DNA of 64,000 nucleotides from the NCBI RefSeq assembly GCF_036173065.1, contig NZ_CP108041.1, positions 2,235,001 to 2,299,000 of the forward strand, read 5' to 3'. The notes under the pieces were generated by a model that worked only from the letters and a program-made list of their open reading frames with translations, ran no database searches and had not been told where the DNA came from. Positions 25,272 to 33,522 of this stretch are shown here, one piece after another. Position 1 is the first letter of the stretch; every line of letters starts with the position of its first letter. This DNA is from Rhodococcus sp. NBC_00297 (GTDB taxonomy: Bacteria > Actinomycetota > Actinomycetes > Mycobacteriales > Mycobacteriaceae). A program made the translations under genes and the position numbers.

Positions 25272-25970
25272 GTGCTCGCCGCCCTGCTGCTCAGCTTCGG
25301 AGTCATCTTCGTCGCCGAACTCGGTGACAAATCCCAGCTGATGGCCATGACGTTCGCCCTGAAGTACCGCTGGTGGGTCGTCATCGGCGGCATCACGGTC
25401 GCCACGACGCTCGTCCACCTCGTCTCCGTCGCCGTGGGCCACTACCTCGGTGTCGCGCTGCCCACGCACCTGATCGGCATCGTCGGCGGCGTCGCGTTCC
25501 TGGTCTTCGGCCTGTGGACGCTGCGCGGCGATTCGCTCGACGACGAGGAGAAGACGAAGGCCGACCGGGTGACGAAGTCCGCCTTCATCGCCGTCGCGTC
25601 CGCCTTCTTCCTCGCCGAGCTCGGCGACAAGACGATGTTGGCCACCGTCACGCTCGCCTCCGACAACGACTGGGTCGGCGTGTGGATCGGCTCGACGCTG
25701 GGCATGGTCGCCGCCGACGCTCTGGCCATCGTCATCGGCGCGACCCTGGGCAAGCACCTGCCCGAGCGGCTCATCACCCTCGGTGCCGCGACCCTGTTCT
25801 TCGTCTTCGGCGTGTGGCTGATCCTCGAGGGGCTGCTTCCCGGCACACCCGTCGGACTGATCGCCGCGGCCGTGGTCCTCGCCCTCGGTATCGCGGCGAC
25901 GAGCTGGACTCTCACTCGTCCGACGGCAGACCGGCATTCCGACGATGAAGTGACCGCATCTCCGCGCTGA
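25272..25970 (+). CDS. TMEM165/GDT1 (UPF0016) family manganese exporter
   Basis: A 232-residue membrane protein with two homologous halves, each of three helices. Both carry the ExGD[K][ST] signature in their first helix: Glu16-Leu-Gly-Asp-Lys-Ser21 and Glu116-Leu-Gly-Asp-Lys-Thr121. Family members move Mn2+ (and Ca2+) out of the cytosol in exchange for protons. The upstream Mn riboswitch strongly supports manganese as the substrate. GTG 25272 follows GGAGG by 6 bases. The last 59 bases overlap the convergent deaminase gene. Confidence 0.92.
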   Translation: MLAALLLSFGVIFVAELGDKSQLMAMTFALKYRWWVVIGGITVATTLVHLVSVAVGHYLGVALPTHLIGIVGGVAFLVFGLWTLRGDSLDDEEKTKADRVTKSAFIAVASAFFLAELGDKTMLATVTLASDNDWVGVWIGSTLGMVAADALAIVIGATLGKHLPERLITLGAATLFFVFGVWLILEGLLPGTPVGLIAAAVVLALGIAATSWTLTRPTADRHSDDEVTASPR

Positions 25971-26406
25971 CCTCCGGTACGGGCCCCCGCACCCGGATCC
26001 GCGGCGCCACGTCGCCGATGGGCAGCGCGGCGACAGGGCCCGGCTCCAGACCCCACTCCGACCGCCACGCGGTGAGCTGAGCACTCGTCACCGCGACGAC
26101 GATGTCGCCGAGCCCCACCCACGCGTGCGCCGCCGAACACATCGGGCAGTGCTCCCCCGATGTGTACACCGTGGTCCGGGCGCGCTCGTCGGCCGTCAGG
26201 TTCCGCACGGCCCACTCCACGATCGTGAACTCGGGATGGCGCGTCGAGTCCCCGCCGCCCACGCGATTGCGGTCCTCGAAGAGCACCTGACCGTCCGCGT
26301 CGACCAACACCGACCCGAACGGCTCGTCACCGGCGTCGAGTGCCTCGCGCGCGAGCGCGACACAACGCCGGACATGGACCTCGTCTGCCGAACCGGGGAA
26401 CGTCAT
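25912..26406 (-). CDS. Nucleoside/cytosine deaminase family protein
   Basis: A 164-residue CDA-fold zinc hydrolase. Zinc and catalytic residues are His57-Pro-Glu59 (STRHPEFTIVEWA) and Cys87-x-x-Cys90 (SGEHCPMCSAAH). The N-terminal EALDAGDEPFGSVLVDADG block is that of guanine deaminase/tRNA-adenosine deaminase relatives; the exact base is uncertain. ATG 26406 is chosen; the long frame upstream is antisense to the SDR gene. The 3' end lies inside the GDT1 gene on the opposite strand. Confidence 0.9.
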   Translation of the reverse strand: MTFPGSADEVHVRRCVALAREALDAGDEPFGSVLVDADGQVLFEDRNRVGGGDSTRHPEFTIVEWAVRNLTADERARTTVYTSGEHCPMCSAAHAWVGLGDIVVAVTSAQLTAWRSEWGLEPGPVAALPIGDVAPRIRVRGPVPEVSAEMRSLHRRNAGLPSDE

Positions 26407-26490
26407 GTCCCGAGTCTGCACCCACCGACTAGGGTTCGTTTCAGTGAGCGGCCGGTAACCGAGTCGGCCGTCCGACGAGAGGACACGGCA

Positions 26491-27258
26491 GTGGAGATCG
26501 CGGGAACAGCGGCATTGGTCACCGGCGGCGCATCGGGGCTCGGCGCGGCCACGGCGAAGCGGTTCGCCGACAACGGCGTCACCGTCTTCGGCCTCGACCT
26601 GCAGCAGTCCATCGACAAGGCCGGTGACTCCGTACCGGACGGCGTGACGCTCATCGCCGCCGACGTCACCAGCGACGAGGAGGTACGGGCCGCCCTCGCA
26701 CAGATCGGCGAGGCCGGCGTCCCGCTGCGCATCGTCGTGAACTGCGCCGGCGTGGGCTGGGCGGGACGCATCCTGTCCAAAAAGGGCGTGCACGATCTCG
26801 AGCTCTTCCGCACGGTCATCACCATCAACCTGCTCGGCACCTTCAACGTCATGCGTCTGGCGGCCGATCACATGCAGACGCTGCCGACCGTCGACGAGGC
26901 CGGGCAGCGCGGCGTCATCATCAACACCGCGTCGGTGGCCGCGTTCGAAGGCCAGATCGGTCAGATCGCCTACTCCGCCTCCAAGGGCGGCGTGCACGGC
27001 ATGACCGTCCCCGCGGCGCGCGACCTCGCCCAGGTGGGCATCCGCGTCAACACCATCGCCCCCGGCATCGTCGACACCCCGATGCTCGCCGGCGTCACCC
27101 GGGAGTACCGCGCCGGCCTCGAGGCGGGCGTCCCGTTCCCGTCCCGACTCGCTCAGCCCACCGAGTACGCGCAGCTCGCACAGATGATCGTCGAGCACGA
27201 CTACCTCAACGGCGAGACCATCCGCATGGACGGCGCACTCCGGATGGCACCGCGGTAA
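26491..27258 (+). CDS. SDR family dehydrogenase (3-hydroxyacyl-CoA dehydrogenase type 2-like)
   Basis: A 255-residue classical short-chain dehydrogenase. The NAD site is TGGASGLG (about 11-18), the catalytic residues are Ser148, Tyr161 and Lys165 (IAYSASKGG), and NxAG is NCAGVG. A DLDLQQ-type acidic end of beta-2 (GLDL) indicates NAD(H). The GVIINTASVAAFEGQIGQIA stretch and the C-terminal FPSRLAQPTEYAQL resemble 17-beta-HSD10/type 2 hydroxyacyl-CoA dehydrogenases, so short-chain acyl-CoA or steroid oxidation is likely. GTG 26491 follows GAGAGGAC. Confidence 0.9.
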   Translation: MEIAGTAALVTGGASGLGAATAKRFADNGVTVFGLDLQQSIDKAGDSVPDGVTLIAADVTSDEEVRAALAQIGEAGVPLRIVVNCAGVGWAGRILSKKGVHDLELFRTVITINLLGTFNVMRLAADHMQTLPTVDEAGQRGVIINTASVAAFEGQIGQIAYSASKGGVHGMTVPAARDLAQVGIRVNTIAPGIVDTPMLAGVTREYRAGLEAGVPFPSRLAQPTEYAQLAQMIVEHDYLNGETIRMDGALRMAPR

Positions 27259-27367
27259 CTGCTCGAAAAGAAAGTTTTTCGTCACCACCCATCCACACCG
27301 GGTACTGGGACGAATCACATCTCGAGACGCTCGTCGTCGCTGCCAACCCCCGACTGGTAGCGATGGC

Positions 27368-27416
27368 GAGCGTTTCACTTCGTTACACGACGGGGAGAGC
27401 GTGTCACTTCGTCACA
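27368..27416. repeat. Imperfect 20-base direct repeat at a gene end
   Basis: Two copies of gagcgt-t/g-tcacttcgt-t/c-aca (27368-27387 and 27397-27416) match at 18 of 20 positions and start 29 bases apart. The second covers the stop codon of the nuclease gene on the minus strand. It looks like a small local duplication of the gene end, or a binding site pair; no function is proposed. Confidence 0.5.
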
Positions 27417-29035
27417 GAGGAACTTCCGCCGAGGTCGTCCGCAGTCGGAATCTCCCGCGCGGCCGCCCCGTCCATCCAGACCCGCAGCGCGCGGGTGGCC
27501 TGCACGTCGTCCTCGTTGTACTCGAGCAACCGCGTGCGTTGCGACGCGTCGACGTCTCCGTCGTATCCCACCGCGCGGCGGTACCAGGCCATCGACGCCT
27601 CGCCGCCCGCCTCGTCGTCCCGCCAGTGGAAGCCCGCGACCGGTGCGACCTTCTTGAGGCCCTTTCCCGACGGACACACGAAGTTCTGGGACACCGCGAT
27701 GTAGATGTCGACCCAGTCCGGCCCGTCGATGAACTCCCGCACCTCGGCCTCGGTGGGGACACCGGGCATGCCGGCGAACCGGCGCGCGGATCCCAGCAGC
27801 CACTTGTCCTCGGCGGCGCGCGAGTAGCAGTAGGCCGCGAACGTCAGGCCCTCCGCATGCGCGTCCGCACGCACGCCCTGCATCCAGGACCAGAACTCGC
27901 CGAACGAGCGCGCCTCGTCCATCGTGGGAACCGGTTCCCACGTCACGAAGGCGCGGTACTGCGGCTCGGCACCGTCCCGCCGGTCGAGGAGCGTTCCCCA
28001 CATGTAGGCGCCGTGCTCCTGGTAGCTCTCCATGTCGACGTCCACCTCGACGTCCGCCCGCTGGACCGTCACGGTGTCGCGGCGCCGGACGAGCGGCAGG
28101 TCGGCGATCCATGCACGGGCGATGACGACCGTCTCGTCGAAGTCGCCGTGCGGCCACTCGTCGGGCACGCCGCCCGTCCAGTCCGCCAGGTCGTCGATGG
28201 TGACGATGCCCGCGGACCGCAGGGCGTCCGCTCGCGACCCCGCCGCCACCAGCGAGACGTCCCGCGTGCGCCGCAGGGTCTCCCCGCACTCGGACCACCA
28301 CGGACAGGACCGACATTCCGACACCTTCGACGGCGACGTGACGACCGAGCCCGACGCGATGGCCAGTCGGTCACCGAAGCGCGTGTCGTACTCCGCGTCG
28401 ACCGCCGTCAGATCGTGCACGAGCATCACCTCGGCACCGAAGCCGATGACACCGGCTCGCGCCGACACACCGGCCTGACCGATGCGGCCCAGGAGCCGAT
28501 GCACGTGCACGGCCGCCAACTGGTCCCGTAACTGCGGTCGCACCTTGCGCGTGGGATCGAGAGCGGGGGCCCACGACGTGAACGGCGTGGTCACCGCGCC
28601 GCTTCCCGGATCGGTGACCTTGTGGTTGACCACCAGTACCGGGATGTACCCGCCGTCCGGATCGCGCACCAGCATGTCGCACCGGCCACGCCGACCGGCG
28701 TCCTCGTCGTCGGCGAAGGTCGCGTTCCAGATGCGCTCGACACCGGACTCGCACGCCGCGCGGGTGGCGCGGACCTGCATCGAGCGGGACATCGACGGGG
28801 AGACCACCACCCACGACTGCGGATCCGCGGCGACCAGGGTGTCCCGGATCTCGGCTCGGTACGCGGCGGCCGCCTCCCGGCGCATCTGCACCCCCGCGTC
28901 CTCCGCGGTGTCGACGAGCAGAGAGCGGTAGGCGGTGTCGAGATACACGCGGTGGCGGCACCGGGTGAGCGACGACGCGTCGATCAGCACGGAGGGGCCG
29001 GACGCCGGAGCGGGGGGCGGCACGACGTGGGACAT
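27404..29035 (-). CDS. TM0106-type RecB-like nuclease family protein
   Basis: A 543-residue protein. The N-terminal half is a PD-(D/E)xK-type nuclease region: SLTRCRHRVYLDTA start, GRCDMLVRDPDGGYIPVLVVNHK (read as D...VVxxK) and an iron-sulfur-like Cys cluster CRSCPWWSEC. The C-terminal half (about residue 300 on) is an RNase-H-like 3'-5' exonuclease-type fold with DVEVDVDMES, RAFVTWEPVPTMDEARSF and a late YNEDDVQATRALRVW, an exonuclease III (Exo III: YxxxD-like) motif. Role in DNA repair or phage defence is unproved. Confidence 0.82.
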   Translation of the reverse strand: MSHVVPPPAPASGPSVLIDASSLTRCRHRVYLDTAYRSLLVDTAEDAGVQMRREAAAAYRAEIRDTLVAADPQSWVVVSPSMSRSMQVRATRAACESGVERIWNATFADDEDAGRRGRCDMLVRDPDGGYIPVLVVNHKVTDPGSGAVTTPFTSWAPALDPTRKVRPQLRDQLAAVHVHRLLGRIGQAGVSARAGVIGFGAEVMLVHDLTAVDAEYDTRFGDRLAIASGSVVTSPSKVSECRSCPWWSECGETLRRTRDVSLVAAGSRADALRSAGIVTIDDLADWTGGVPDEWPHGDFDETVVIARAWIADLPLVRRRDTVTVQRADVEVDVDMESYQEHGAYMWGTLLDRRDGAEPQYRAFVTWEPVPTMDEARSFGEFWSWMQGVRADAHAEGLTFAAYCYSRAAEDKWLLGSARRFAGMPGVPTEAEVREFIDGPDWVDIYIAVSQNFVCPSGKGLKKVAPVAGFHWRDDEAGGEASMAWYRRAVGYDGDVDASQRTRLLEYNEDDVQATRALRVWMDGAAAREIPTADDLGGSSSVTK

Positions 29036-29187
29036 TCTCGCAGCGTAGATCCACGGGCCGACACCTCACGCGGATGCAGCGCACCCGGAGCGGACCGATA
29101 GGCTGGCGGCAGGCATTCAGGCGCTCGTCGGTCATCCGGTCGGAGCGTTCTGGCGACGTAGTCGGACACGATAGGGGCACGTACACC

Positions 29188-29826
29188 ATGGCTCTGCGCA
29201 AGAAGCGTTCTCGCCGTGCGACCCGGAAGGCCGAGGCCAAGGCCCTGCGCCACAAGGCGGGCCTTGAGGCGAAGTACACCGCCCGGAACGAGCGCAAGCA
29301 TCTGAAGAAGCTGGCGAAGAACGACGCCAAGGCGCTGACCAGCCAACAGAAGGTGGATCAGGCGCACATCAGGACCCTGGCCGCACGGGAGAAGGCCGCG
29401 CGCGAAGGCAAGATCAACGCGGCGAAGGTGCGCAAGTACGTCGGCATCGGTCGCGTCCTGGCCCCCGTCCTCGTGCCGATCGCGTACCGCGCGGCGACCC
29501 TCCTGCGGGGTCAGCTCGACCAGTACCGGGCCGGCCGCATCGGCGTCGACGTGAAGGAGCTCGGCCAGTACACCGGACACGGCGCGAAGCTCAGCGCTCG
29601 CATCGTCGGTGCCGAGCGTTCCGTCGCCGAGGTCGCCGCGTCGCACCAGGACGCCGAGACGGGCGCCTTCGCCGATGCGATCCGGTCGCGCCTGACCGAG
29701 CTCACCACCGCGGTGCACGCCGCCGAGCAGATGCCGCCGTCGCGCCGCAAGCTGGCTCACGGCGCCATCTCCGACGAGCTCGACGGCATCGAGGCCGACA
29801 TCCTCGCGCGCCTCGGCGTGCGCTGA
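29188..29826 (+). CDS. DUF6474 family protein
   Basis: A 212-residue protein, family conserved in Mycobacteriales, function unknown. The first 80 residues are extremely Lys/Arg-rich and helical (KKRSRRATRKAEAKALRHK, TARNERKHLKKLAKNDAK). A hydrophobic stretch IGRVLAPVLVPIAYRAATLL follows, then an acidic helical tail. The architecture suggests a membrane-proximal coiled protein that could bind nucleic acid. ATG 29188 is the clear start. Confidence 0.78.
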   Translation: MALRKKRSRRATRKAEAKALRHKAGLEAKYTARNERKHLKKLAKNDAKALTSQQKVDQAHIRTLAAREKAAREGKINAAKVRKYVGIGRVLAPVLVPIAYRAATLLRGQLDQYRAGRIGVDVKELGQYTGHGAKLSARIVGAERSVAEVAASHQDAETGAFADAIRSRLTELTTAVHAAEQMPPSRRKLAHGAISDELDGIEADILARLGVR

Positions 29827-29844
29827 TCCCTGCCTGAGTCGACG

Positions 29845-30381
29845 ATGGGGACCGAGCGCACGCGCGTGTGGCGTGGTGGTGCCGTGGGAGCACTCACGGC
29901 CACGCTCGCCGTCGCCGCGCACGGTGTCGGCGGTGGTGGCGTGCCCACCTCGTCCGCTCTCTCCCTGCTGCTCGCCGTCGCGATCGGTGCGGGCGTGCTC
30001 GCCGCCGGTGTCGGGACCGCCCGGACCGGCCCCCTCCCGATCCTCCTGTGGCTCGTGGGCGGACAGGTCGTCGCGCACGAGGCACTGGCCGCCGTCGCGG
30101 AACACGCCCACCCGCTCGACGCGTCGATGCTCGCGGCGCACGCCGTCGCCGTCGGTGTCGGCGCAGTCCTGGTCGCCTCGTCGGAGCGGCTGTTCGCCGC
30201 GATCACGTCGGTGCTGCGCGCACCGCGGCTCACGTTCTCGCCGCCGCGTCGCCCCCGATCCGTCACCGCCACCGCGCCGCTCGATCGGCCGGTTCCCGTA
30301 CCCGTTCTGTCCGCCGTCTCCAGGAGAGGACCACCGCAGGTGCTCGTGCAGCCACTCACACCGCGGTACTCCCTCACCTGA
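29845..30381 (+). CDS. Hypothetical membrane protein of the copper cassette
   Basis: A 178-residue protein with four predicted helices (GAVGALTATLAVAAHGV, SLLLAVAIGAGVLAAG, PLPILLWLVGGQVVAHEALA, HAVAVGVGAVLVASS) and a Pro/Arg-rich cytoplasmic tail. Histidines occur at helix ends (VAAHG, VVAHEAL, AEHAHPLD), which would suit metal handling. It is followed in close order by YcnI, CopC and CopD genes, so a copper role is inferred from context only. No known family was recognised. Confidence 0.68.
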   Translation: MGTERTRVWRGGAVGALTATLAVAAHGVGGGGVPTSSALSLLLAVAIGAGVLAAGVGTARTGPLPILLWLVGGQVVAHEALAAVAEHAHPLDASMLAAHAVAVGVGAVLVASSERLFAAITSVLRAPRLTFSPPRRPRSVTATAPLDRPVPVPVLSAVSRRGPPQVLVQPLTPRYSLT

Positions 30382-30397
30382 ACGGAAGACAACTGTC

Positions 30398-31063
30398 ATG
30401 ACCAGCTTCTCCACGCGTGCCCTGGGCACGAGTGTCCTCACCGCCGCCGCCCTCCTCGCCTCCGCAGGACTGGCGTCCGCCCACGTCGTCGTGTCCGCTC
30501 CGGACGCGGCACAGGGCGGATACGGCGTTCTCACCTTCCGGGTGCCGACCGAGTCGGAGGCGGCGTCCACCACCTCCGTCACCGTCCAGCTGCCCGGCCT
30601 CACCTCGGCCCGCACGCAGCCCATGCCCGGATGGACGGCCGTCGTCGAACGCTCGGCGGACGAACTGGCCACCTCGGTCACCTGGACGGCGGATCCCGGC
30701 AACCCCGGTGTCGGGCCCGGACAGTTCGAGCAGTTCCAGCTCTCGGCCGGCCCCCTGCCGGAGGAGGAGAGCGTGTCCTTCCCGGCCCGCCAGACCTACA
30801 GTGACGGCGAGGTCGTGAACTGGGACCAGCCGACACCGGAGGACGGTACCGAGCCCGAACTGCCGGCTCCCACACTGGAACTCGCGGCGAGCAGCGGCGA
30901 TCATCACAGCAGCCCCACGGTGTCGTCAGCGTCCTCGACCACCGAGGCCGCCGCGTCGTCGTCCGACACCACGGCCCGGTGGCTCGGCGGGATCGGCCTG
31001 GTTCTCGGAGCACTCGGTGCCGCACTCGGGATCGGCGCCACGGTGCGGAGTCGACGCTCGTGA
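30398..31063 (+). CDS. YcnI family (DUF1775) copper-binding protein
   Basis: A 221-residue exported protein. A Sec signal peptide ends ASAGLASA, so the mature N-terminus is His29 (HVVVSAPD); an N-terminal His with a nearby Trp/Glu coordinates Cu(II) in YcnI proteins. The DUF1775 beta-sandwich has QGGYGVLTFRVPTESE, PMPGWTAVV and VNWDQP motifs. A Ser/Thr linker and one C-terminal helix (GIGLVLGALGAALGIGA) anchor it. The stop overlaps the copC start (GTGA). Confidence 0.93.
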   Translation: MTSFSTRALGTSVLTAAALLASAGLASAHVVVSAPDAAQGGYGVLTFRVPTESEAASTTSVTVQLPGLTSARTQPMPGWTAVVERSADELATSVTWTADPGNPGVGPGQFEQFQLSAGPLPEEESVSFPARQTYSDGEVVNWDQPTPEDGTEPELPAPTLELAASSGDHHSSPTVSSASSTTEAAASSSDTTARWLGGIGLVLGALGAALGIGATVRSRRS

Positions 31064-31566
31064 GCCGGTTCCTCGCTCTGCTGCTCGCCCTCGCCGCGAC
31101 GCTGCTGCTCGGCACCTCGACGGCGTCCGCGCACTCGGTGGTGGTGTCCAGCTCCCCCGAGAACGAGAGTTCCGTCGATCAGGGTCCGGCGGAGGCGACG
31201 GTGACGTTCAACGAGGCAGTGCAGTCGCAGTTCGCCTCGCTGACCGTCGTCGGTCCCGACGGCAACCTCTGGTCCGACGGTGACCCGCGCGTGTCGGGTT
31301 CCACCGTCGCGGTGGACCTCCGAGAGCTCGGGCCGACGGGCACATACACCATCGCGTTCCGCGTCACGTCAGCCGACGGCCACCCCGTGAGCGGTACGCG
31401 GACATTCGAGCTGACGACGGCCGGCACCGGGATCCCCGGTCCCGCGGCCGACGCCGGCGCGTCCTCGACCGAGTCGGGGGGCGGTGTGCCGCTCTGGCCG
31501 TTCCTGGTCGCCGCCGCGGTGGTGTTCCTCGGCGGTCTCGCGTTCGCTCTGCGGAAGAAGAACTGA
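31060..31566 (+). CDS. CopC domain copper-resistance protein
   Basis: A 168-residue exported CopC-type cupredoxin. A signal peptide ends TSTASA, giving an N-terminal His25 (HSVVVSSSPE) which, with the later His in TSADGHPVSG, forms the Cu(II) site. A Ser/Gly linker and one membrane helix (LWPFLVAAAVVFLGGLAFAL) plus a basic tail follow. It should pass copper to the CopD protein encoded 3 bases downstream. It is translationally coupled to ycnI. Confidence 0.92.
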   Translation: MSRFLALLLALAATLLLGTSTASAHSVVVSSSPENESSVDQGPAEATVTFNEAVQSQFASLTVVGPDGNLWSDGDPRVSGSTVAVDLRELGPTGTYTIAFRVTSADGHPVSGTRTFELTTAGTGIPGPAADAGASSTESGGGVPLWPFLVAAAVVFLGGLAFALRKKN

Positions 31567-31569
31567 GTC

Positions 31570-32505
31570 GTGGCCGGAACGACGACGGCGCGGTGGTCAC
31601 CGCTCGCCGTCGTTCCGGCCGCACTGCTCGGAGTGATCGCCGCCCTCGTACTGGCGCCCTCCGACCTTCCGCTCGACTCCCTCGTGCGGACCGGTGCCGA
31701 CGTCGCCGGTGCCGTGGTGCTCGGGTTCGGTCTGCTGGTCCTGTGGGCCCGCGATTCCCGGCACGTCGACGACCACCTCGCGTGGCGCGGCGCCCTCGTC
31801 GCGGCCGCGTGCTGGGCAGTCTCCGAGGTCACGCTGCTGGTGCTGGGGGCGGCGCGGTCCGATGCCGTCAGCGCCACCGCGGTGTCGCTCGGCACGTTCA
31901 CCGACTACGTCCAGAACATCGCGAACGGCCGGATCGGCTCCGCGGTCGTGGTCGTCGCGCTCGCGATGGCCGTGCTGGCGGCCACTGCCCTCCGCACCGA
32001 TCTGGAAGTCTCCGGCATCGTCGTCGTCGTACCCACCGCCGTCGCCCTCATCGCTCGCCCGATGACCGGCCACATGGCGCAGCAAGCCGTCGGCGCGCTG
32101 CTCGTCGCCGTGCACGTCGTGGCGGCATCGGTGTGGCTCGGGCTGCTGGTCGCGATGGCGGTGACCCTGCGGTCACGGACCGCCTGGGCGGATCTGCTCC
32201 CGCGCTACTCGGCGGCCGCGCTGTGGTGTGTGGTCGCCGTCGCCGTCACCGGTGTCGTCAACGCCGCCGTGCGGCTCACCTCGGTGACCGCCCTGGTCGA
32301 CACCGATTACGGGCGGCTGATCCTGCTCAAGTCGGTCCTGCTGGTCGCCCTGGTGATCGGCGGGTGGTGGCGACGGCGTACATGGGTGAGCGTCATCGGT
32401 GCCCACACCACGCACGCCGCGGTCTCGACGCGGCGTGCCGTCGTCGAGACCGCGGCGATGGCCGTGGCGTTCGGCGTGGCCGCCGCACTGGCGACCACGG
32501 CCTGA
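31570..32505 (+). CDS. CopD family copper import/resistance membrane protein
   Basis: A 311-residue protein with eight or so membrane helices. The CopD domain is in the C-terminal half: conserved ALLVAVHVVAASVWLGLL (His in the helix), RYSAAALWCVVAVAVTG and YGRLILLKSVLLVALVIGGWWRRR. It is expected to take copper from CopC across the membrane. GTG 31570 follows the copC stop by 3 bases. Its stop abuts the convergent CorC-like gene with no spacer. Confidence 0.9.
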   Translation: MAGTTTARWSPLAVVPAALLGVIAALVLAPSDLPLDSLVRTGADVAGAVVLGFGLLVLWARDSRHVDDHLAWRGALVAAACWAVSEVTLLVLGAARSDAVSATAVSLGTFTDYVQNIANGRIGSAVVVVALAMAVLAATALRTDLEVSGIVVVVPTAVALIARPMTGHMAQQAVGALLVAVHVVAASVWLGLLVAMAVTLRSRTAWADLLPRYSAAALWCVVAVAVTGVVNAAVRLTSVTALVDTDYGRLILLKSVLLVALVIGGWWRRRTWVSVIGAHTTHAAVSTRRAVVETAAMAVAFGVAAALATTA

Positions 32506-33522
32506 TCACGCGGGCAGCGGGTCCGCGCTGGGCAGCAACCGGACGAGCACGTCCGACATGGTGATGACACCGACCACCGCACCGCCGTCACGCACCACCG
32601 CGAGATGGTTGCGGGTCTCCCGCATCTCCGCGAGCGCGACGTACACGGGCGCGGCGGCGTCGAGCTCGAAGGCCGGTCGCACGAAGTCGTCCACCGAGCG
32701 GGAGTCCTCCGCCTGCAACGTGTCCCGCACGTGGACCAGACCGATCACGTCAGCGCCGTCCCGCACGAGGATGCGCAGATGGCCCGTGCGCAGCGACGCC
32801 GCCCGCACGTCGGCGACCGTCGCCGTCGTCGCCACCGCGGTGGGCTCGGAATCGATGCGCACGAGGTCCGCCACCGTGAGCTTCTGCAGTTCCAGCGCAC
32901 TCGAGATCTGATCCGAGTAGCCCTTGTCCAGCGATCCGACACTCACCGAGTGCGCGACCAGCTGCTCGAGATCGTCCGGGTTCTGGCCCGACATCACCTG
33001 ATCGGCCGGCTCCACACCGGCCCGGCGCAGCAGTGCATTCGCCATTCCGTTGAGGGACACCAGGATCGGGCGGGTGAAGAACATGAAGACACGCATCGGG
33101 ATGGCCAGCATCGTCGCCGACTTCTCGGGATGCGCGATGGCCCACGACTTCGGCGCCATCTCGCCGACGACCAGGTGCAGGAAGGTCACGATGATCAGGG
33201 CCAGGACGAAGCCGAGCACGTCGGATGCCCAGTAGGGCAGACCGAGTGACTCGAACAGCGGCCGGAGCCAGTAGTGCACGGCGGGCTTGGTGAACGCACC
33301 GAGTGCCAACGTGCACAACGTGATACCCAGCTGCGAGCCGGCGAGCAGCACCGTGAGCTCGGTGGAACTGCGGAGCGCGGCGCGCGCCGACCGCGAATCG
33401 GCCGCCGCGTCCTCAAGCCGGTGCCGCTTGGCGGCGAGGAGCGCGAACTCGACGGCGACGAAGAAGGCGCTGAGCGCGATCAGGCCGACGGTGACGACGA
33501 GGAACACCAGGGGGTTGCTCAC
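32506..33522 (-). CDS. CNNM/CorC-type membrane protein (DUF21-CBS), short form
   Basis: A 338-residue protein: DUF21 membrane domain with four helices (LVFLVVTVGLIALSAFFVAVEFALL; GSQLGITLCTLALGA; HLVVGEMAPKSWAIA with the conserved E-x-x-P-K), then two CBS domains ending MSDVLVRLLPSADPLPA. The C-terminal CorC_HlyC domain is missing, unlike the upstream paralogue. Family members export or sense Mg2+/Co2+. GTG 33522 overlaps the upstream stop (GTGA); the pair probably functions together. Confidence 0.9.
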   Translation of the reverse strand: MSNPLVFLVVTVGLIALSAFFVAVEFALLAAKRHRLEDAAADSRSARAALRSSTELTVLLAGSQLGITLCTLALGAFTKPAVHYWLRPLFESLGLPYWASDVLGFVLALIIVTFLHLVVGEMAPKSWAIAHPEKSATMLAIPMRVFMFFTRPILVSLNGMANALLRRAGVEPADQVMSGQNPDDLEQLVAHSVSVGSLDKGYSDQISSALELQKLTVADLVRIDSEPTAVATTATVADVRAASLRTGHLRILVRDGADVIGLVHVRDTLQAEDSRSVDDFVRPAFELDAAAPVYVALAEMRETRNHLAVVRDGGAVVGVITMSDVLVRLLPSADPLPA

